DNA from: Gordonia phthalatica
Lineage (GTDB): Bacteria > Actinomycetota > Actinomycetes > Mycobacteriales > Mycobacteriaceae
Assembly (NCBI RefSeq): GCF_001305675.1
Contig: NZ_CP011853.1
Location: 2,852,001-2,916,000, forward strand
DNA length: 64,000 bases
Direction of reading: 5' to 3'
Positions 59,707-64,000 of the stretch are shown here, one piece after another. Position 1 is the first letter of the stretch; each line of letters begins with the position of its first letter. Made by a program: the position numbers and the translations under genes. The notes under the pieces are model-generated. The model saw only the letters and a program-made list of their open reading frames with translations, was not told the origin of the DNA and did no database searches.

Positions 59707-62700
59707 TCAGCCGAACAGGGTCGCGTCGTCCGCGTCGACCGCCACCGGGTGCCCGGCGCGGGCGGCGGCGTCGACCTCCGGCATCGGCTCGCGGGAGATC
59801 CCGTCCCACCGCCAGCGCGTCACACCGACGGCGTCGACTCCCTCCACCCGCGACAGTTGCGCGATCGACAGCCCGGGAACCTGCGGGTAGCAACCCCATT
59901 CGCGCTCACTGGTCATGACGACGTCCAGATCGAAGGTCGCGAGCAGGCCGAGGGACTTGGCGCGCGAATCGTCGTCGACACCGGCGAACGCCTCGTCGAG
60001 CAGGATCAGTCGGGGCGCGAGGCCGCCCGCCGAGTTGTAGTGCGCGGACGCGGCGGCGAACAGCGGAATCGAGACGACGAGCGCACGCTCACCACCCGAG
60101 GCGGGACCCGACGCCGAGCGCCACTCCCCGTTCTGGCGGCGGTCGATCGCGAACCGGTGCCACTGCCGGTAGTCGAGCGCCTGCGCCAGATGCTCCTGCC
60201 ATCCGCCCGCCGGGTCGGCGTCACGCACCTCGGCGATCTGGGCCTGCAGAAAGTCGCCGACCGCAGACCGATCGTCGAGCGTCCATGTGGCATCCGACCT
60301 GTTCAGGATGGCTCGCGCGGCGGCGAGACCCGCCGGACCGTCGGCACGCTCGCGCCACCGCACCCGCAACTGCATCCCGGTGGACGTCTTGCGCATCGCG
60401 AGCTCGTCGTTCATCCGGTCGATCTGTTCCTCCGCGGTGGAGATCAGTTCATGCAGATGCGCGGCGGCCTCATTCACCAGGCTGTTCTCCAGAATCTCCC
60501 GCTCACGCGCGCTGAGGAGCCGTTCACGCGCGTCGATGTCGAGGCTCAACCGCTGCGCGAGGACGTCCACGTCGACGTCCTCGTGGTTGTGCCGCACCCG
60601 CGCGACCAGGATCTCGCCGCGCTGCTCCATCGACGTGACGTGCCCGTGCACCGCCATCTGCGACGTCAGCTCGGTCCACGCACTCGACACCCGTTGCTGC
60701 ACGCGAGCCCACTGATCGTCTTCTGCCGCAACGGAGTCGAGTCGCTGATCCACGGCCCGCGACAGCAGGACGGCGGCGCGCACGCTCGGATCGTCGACAT
60801 CGTCGGAGTAGTCGAAGTCGGGTAGAGCGACGCGCAGCAGACCGGTCTCGATGAACAGCCGCAGTCGCTCGATCGCTCCCTCGCGCGTGGCCGCCGACTC
60901 CTCGCGGCGCGCCGTGAGATCGACGACGCGCTGGGCGAGAGTGCCCGACTCGGCGGCCGCCGCCAACTGGGCGACGCCGAGCCGATCGAGTTCGCTCGTC
61001 GCAGCGTCCATCTCGGTCGCGAGTGTCGCCAGTCGTTCCTGCAGTTCGGCGACCGTCGCGCCGACGGTCGCGAAGAGCTCGTCGTAGGTGGCGCGCAACG
61101 CGATCGCCTGCCCGCCGATCTCCTGCTGCTCGCGGGTGTGCCGTGCGCTGAGGTCGGCGGTCTCCGCGGCACGACGACCGGCCTGCGCCAACTCCGCCTC
61201 GGCGAGCGCCAGCATCGTGGCCGACGACCGCAGGGTCACCAGGCGCACGTCGTAGTCGGCGATGGCGACGTCGAGCACGTCGACGTCGGAATCGACCGCC
61301 GGCACCGACAGCTCCGCCGCCTGCTCGTGGAGCACCTGCGCTGCGGACTCGGCCCGTTCGACGGCGGCCTCCCACTCGACGCTGATCTCCGCCAGCCGCA
61401 GTTGCGCGGCATCGGCCTCGCGCTGCGCCGCCGCCACCCGACCGTGCGCGGACCGGACGTCGTGCTCGGCGGCCGACGGATACCGGCCGCGTTCGACGAG
61501 GATCTGCTCGCCGGCCCGCTCAGCGGCGGCGACACGCTCGGTCGCGGCGGCGAGACCGTCGGAGATCCGGTCCAACCGACGCCTCAGCTCCGCCAGCTGC
61601 TCGCGCCGGTACGCCTCGCGGGCGCCCGCGCCCACGAACTCCGCACGCGGCTTTCGCCACTGGCCGCGGGCGGGGCCGGCGCCCCACCGACCCGTGCCGT
61701 CGATCCACAGCGCGGCACCGGAGTCGGCACCCCAGCCAATCCGATCCAGCACACCGTCGACGGTCGCCGCGGAGACCTCGCTGTCCGGCCCGACCGCCGC
61801 CACCAGCGCCGACCCCGCCGACGGCACGACGACGGTGCCGACCGAACCGAGGACGACGTCACCGTCGGCCTCCACCGAACCGTCGGGGTGGATCCACGCG
61901 TCGAGCAGTCCGGCCGACGTGAGCGCCGCCTCCACGCCGGCGCGCGCGTCGTCGCCGAGGTCAGCCGCGAAATCGGCGACACGCCACAGCGGCGCACCGG
62001 GCCGCTCACCGCGATCGTCGGCGCGACCGGGTGCGGCGGACGGCGTCAGGTCGTCGCCCGCCTCCAGCCGTGCGATCTCGGCGACGGTGTCGTCGCGCTG
62101 GCCCGTCAACTCGCGTTCGGCGCTCTCGGCGTCGGCGAGGTCCCGGTGGATCCGCTCGGTGGCGCGCGCCGCCGAGCGGTCGAGTTCGGCCCGCACCGGG
62201 GACTCCCCGTCGAGGCTCTCCGCCCACACCTGTGCGTGGCCGACGAGTTCGTCCGGCTCGGCGTCGAGGCTGATCAGGCTCAGTCCGGTCGCCATTTCGC
62301 GGACCGCGTCACGGTACGCCTCGACGGCCGTCTCGACGCCCGCGACCTCACTGTGGAGCGCCTCGGCGCGCCGCGCGAGGTCGGACTCCGCGGAGTCGAG
62401 TCGGCTGCGCTGCTGGGCGGCCGCGGCGGTCGCGCGGTCGGCGTCGCGGATCAGTCCGCGCACGTGCCGGATCTGTTCGCGGCGTCGATCCAGGGCGCGA
62501 CGCGCGGCCTGTTCGTCGTCGACCACCGACGGATGCTCGGTCGCCATCCCCGCCGCGGCGGCCGCAGTCAGCGCAGCGGCCGCGTTCCGCTGGTGGGCCT
62601 CGGCCGTGTGGGCGTGACGTTCGGCGGTCTCCTGGGCCGCGGCTTGATCGCGCTCGGCGCGCTCGCGGGACTGGGCGGCCTGGGTGGCCGCGGCCTCGGC

Positions 62701-63807
62701 GCGACCCTTGGCCTCGTCGGCCGAGCGTGCCGCGCGATCGAGGCTGTCGGCGTCCTTCATCTCCGGGCTGGCCCGCAGCGCCTGCTCCTGGCCGCGCAGA
62801 GCGCCCAGACGCTCCTGCGTCTGTACCTTCTCCGCGTCCAGCCGCGCCTCCGAAGCGAGCGCGGCCGCGCGCTGCTCCTGCGCTTCGTGCAGTTCGCGGC
62901 CCACTCCCTCGTACGCCGAATGAGCCAGCCGCACATCGGTTGTCGCTCGTTTGGATGCCACCGCGGAGTACCCGCGATAGTGCCGCAGGAAACCCTCCGC
63001 CGCGGTCAATGTCTGACGGGCGGCCGCGATGCCGACGCGCTCCTCGTCCAACGACCGGAACGATTCGGCGACGTCGGCGATCAGCGCCTGGCTCGGCGGC
63101 GCGAGGGCTTCGGTCAACGCCGACGACAGCGCCTTCTCGTCCGGCCGCTTCGACAGTTGCGGCTGACGCAGTTGGATCAACAGGTCGATCAGCGCGCTGT
63201 ACCGGTCGGCTCCGAGACCGAACATCGCCTCGTCGACCGCACGGCGATACTGCTCCTGCGTGGTGTAGACCTGACCGCCCGAACCCGGTTCGAGCGCGTC
63301 GCGCAGCCGGTCCGGAGTCAGGACGGTGCGGTGCTCGTCGACCAGCAGCAACTGCTCGCCGATCCGCTGGGACGTGACGAAGAACCACTGTTTGACGATG
63401 CCGCGACCCGACGCCGCTTTGAGCCCGATGCCGATCGTCGTGAAGTGCTCCACACCGTCGTCGTCGATCCGCCCGAACTCGGCCCACGTGTAGCCGGTGC
63501 GTTCCGACTGCGGGTGCGCACCGCCCAGCAGCAGATTCCAGTCCATCTTCTTCTTGGGGTCGGCGTCCGGCTCCACCCGCCGCGACACGATCGACCCGTC
63601 GAGCAGGAACGGCAGCGTCAGCGCAAGCACCTTCGACTTGCCGGTGCCGTTGTTGCCGCGCAACAGCAGTCGGCCGTCGTGGAACCAGAACTGCTCGTCG
63701 TCGTAGTAGAACAGGTCCACGAGCCCGAGCCTGAGCGGCTGCCAGCGCGAGAGCGTCGGGCTCGGGAGGGAGTCCGGAACCGGTGTGCTGCGGACGGATT
63801 CGGTCAT
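59707..63807 (-). CDS. jetC: Wadjet/Ept SMC-like ATPase JetC-like (TIGR02680)
   Basis: A protein of 1366 residues. N-terminal Walker A RGNNGTGKSKVLALTLPF near residue 52. Long Ala/Arg/Glu-rich coiled coils at about 250-560 and 760-1180 flank a central hinge-like region with VDGVLDRIGWGADSGAALW. C-terminal signature ASGGERALVVSIPLF near 1235 and Walker B RLILLDEAFAGVDDDS near 1265. It is the SMC/MukB-like motor of the plasmid-restricting Wadjet complex; the TIGR02680 type goes with DUF2397, DUF2398 and DUF2399 partners (I recall this as type II). ATGA-coupled to jetB. Confidence 0.92.
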   Translation of the reverse strand: MTESVRSTPVPDSLPSPTLSRWQPLRLGLVDLFYYDDEQFWFHDGRLLLRGNNGTGKSKVLALTLPFLLDGSIVSRRVEPDADPKKKMDWNLLLGGAHPQSERTGYTWAEFGRIDDDGVEHFTTIGIGLKAASGRGIVKQWFFVTSQRIGEQLLLVDEHRTVLTPDRLRDALEPGSGGQVYTTQEQYRRAVDEAMFGLGADRYSALIDLLIQLRQPQLSKRPDEKALSSALTEALAPPSQALIADVAESFRSLDEERVGIAAARQTLTAAEGFLRHYRGYSAVASKRATTDVRLAHSAYEGVGRELHEAQEQRAAALASEARLDAEKVQTQERLGALRGQEQALRASPEMKDADSLDRAARSADEAKGRAEAAATQAAQSRERAERDQAAAQETAERHAHTAEAHQRNAAAALTAAAAAGMATEHPSVVDDEQAARRALDRRREQIRHVRGLIRDADRATAAAAQQRSRLDSAESDLARRAEALHSEVAGVETAVEAYRDAVREMATGLSLISLDAEPDELVGHAQVWAESLDGESPVRAELDRSAARATERIHRDLADAESAERELTGQRDDTVAEIARLEAGDDLTPSAAPGRADDRGERPGAPLWRVADFAADLGDDARAGVEAALTSAGLLDAWIHPDGSVEADGDVVLGSVGTVVVPSAGSALVAAVGPDSEVSAATVDGVLDRIGWGADSGAALWIDGTGRWGAGPARGQWRKPRAEFVGAGAREAYRREQLAELRRRLDRISDGLAAATERVAAAERAGEQILVERGRYPSAAEHDVRSAHGRVAAAQREADAAQLRLAEISVEWEAAVERAESAAQVLHEQAAELSVPAVDSDVDVLDVAIADYDVRLVTLRSSATMLALAEAELAQAGRRAAETADLSARHTREQQEIGGQAIALRATYDELFATVGATVAELQERLATLATEMDAATSELDRLGVAQLAAAAESGTLAQRVVDLTARREESAATREGAIERLRLFIETGLLRVALPDFDYSDDVDDPSVRAAVLLSRAVDQRLDSVAAEDDQWARVQQRVSSAWTELTSQMAVHGHVTSMEQRGEILVARVRHNHEDVDVDVLAQRLSLDIDARERLLSAREREILENSLVNEAAAHLHELISTAEEQIDRMNDELAMRKTSTGMQLRVRWRERADGPAGLAAARAILNRSDATWTLDDRSAVGDFLQAQIAEVRDADPAGGWQEHLAQALDYRQWHRFAIDRRQNGEWRSASGPASGGERALVVSIPLFAAASAHYNSAGGLAPRLILLDEAFAGVDDDSRAKSLGLLATFDLDVVMTSEREWGCYPQVPGLSIAQLSRVEGVDAVGVTRWRWDGISREPMPEVDAAARAGHPVAVDADDATLFG

Positions 63808-64000
63808 CGAGACTTCCTGTCGCGGGTGGGCTTGCTGCTGTCACGGATGGTCGGGGCGCTCACCGCGAAGCGTCGGAGAGCGGGCAGCGACTGCACGACG
63901 GCGCCCGCGCCGACGCCGGTGACGGACACCAGACCGAGGCCGACCAGGCGGTCGAGCGCCTCGTCGGTGAGGATCACCTCGGCACCCGGCTCACGGGTGG
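63804..64000 (-). CDS. jetB: Wadjet JetB-like (TIGR02678/DUF2398), C-terminal part only
   Basis: The last about 65 codons (EVILTDEALDRLVGLGLVSV and QSLPALRRFAVSAPTI, then a basic tail) end in a TGA that overlaps the jetC ATG. The winged-helix-like end matches the kleisin-associated subunit of TIGR02680-type clusters. The gene continues beyond the right edge, and the jetA gene is expected after it. The assignment rests mainly on position. Confidence 0.7.
   Translation of the reverse strand, partial: TREPGAEVILTDEALDRLVGLGLVSVTGVGAGAVVQSLPALRRFAVSAPTIRDSSKPTRDRKSR

Noticed and set aside
62348..63844. 498-codon minus-strand frame overlapping jetC in another frame
   Set aside because: Arg/Gly/Ala-rich alternative frame of the SMC gene. 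The jetC frame contains Walker A, signature and Walker B motifs.

Overview
The window is high-GC DNA with GTG starts, ATGA/GTGA gene overlaps and several apparently leaderless genes. Together with a mycobacterial-type 7Fe ferredoxin and a benzoate (box) cluster, this points to an actinobacterium of the order Mycobacteriales, Gordonia- or Rhodococcus-like. The genus is inferred and no search was possible.

1-10.2 kb is a catabolic block for aerobic CoA-dependent benzoate degradation. It holds an amidohydrolase (cut by the window edge) with a YaaH-type permease on the minus strand, boxB plus a GNAT acetyltransferase on the plus strand, a PaaX-family regulator on the minus strand, and a plus-strand run of boxC, benzoate-CoA ligase, FAD reductase, ferredoxin and a small unknown protein. 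Three promoters here share one layout, with a TGTAGA half-site over the -10, so one regulator (probably the PaaX protein) may control all three.

10.2-64 kb is a dense defence and accessory island. In order: (a) a repeat-rich spacer and an EcsC-like/PD-(D/E)XK-like gene pair; (b) a co-directional SEC-C protein, 2OG-Fe(II) oxygenase, degenerate N-formylglutamate amidohydrolase paralogue and giant DUF4011-helicase-Vsr-like protein (Hhe-like); (c) a compact four-gene minus-strand operon encoding two unknown proteins, an SF2 helicase with a sigma-region-4-like tail and a GIY-YIG-like protein, which I cannot match to a named system; (d) a DISARM/ARMADA-related locus: DrmD-like SNF2 helicase, DrmMI/PglX-like methyltransferase, an inverted promoterless second copy of the methyltransferase C-terminus, a tyrosine recombinase, a YprA-family DUF1998 helicase, a GmrSD-like DUF262/HNH protein and a RelE-UvrD fusion; (e) decayed NADAR and macro-domain genes; (f) an MFS exporter with its TetR regulator, a frameshifted conserved gene with an IS3-family remnant, a DUF2249 protein and an N-formylglutamate amidohydrolase; (g) a Wadjet/Ept-type SMC operon (JetB tail, JetC, JetD) running off the right edge.

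The most striking structure is at 35434-38520. The expressed methyltransferase and its silent, oppositely oriented partial copy share nested inverted repeats in identical codon phase, and an intact tyrosine recombinase starts 40 bp away. Inversion would fuse the alternative 515-codon C-terminus seamlessly to the methyltransferase, which is the architecture of a phase-variable specificity switch. Three separate repeat blocks would also allow chimeric target-recognition regions.
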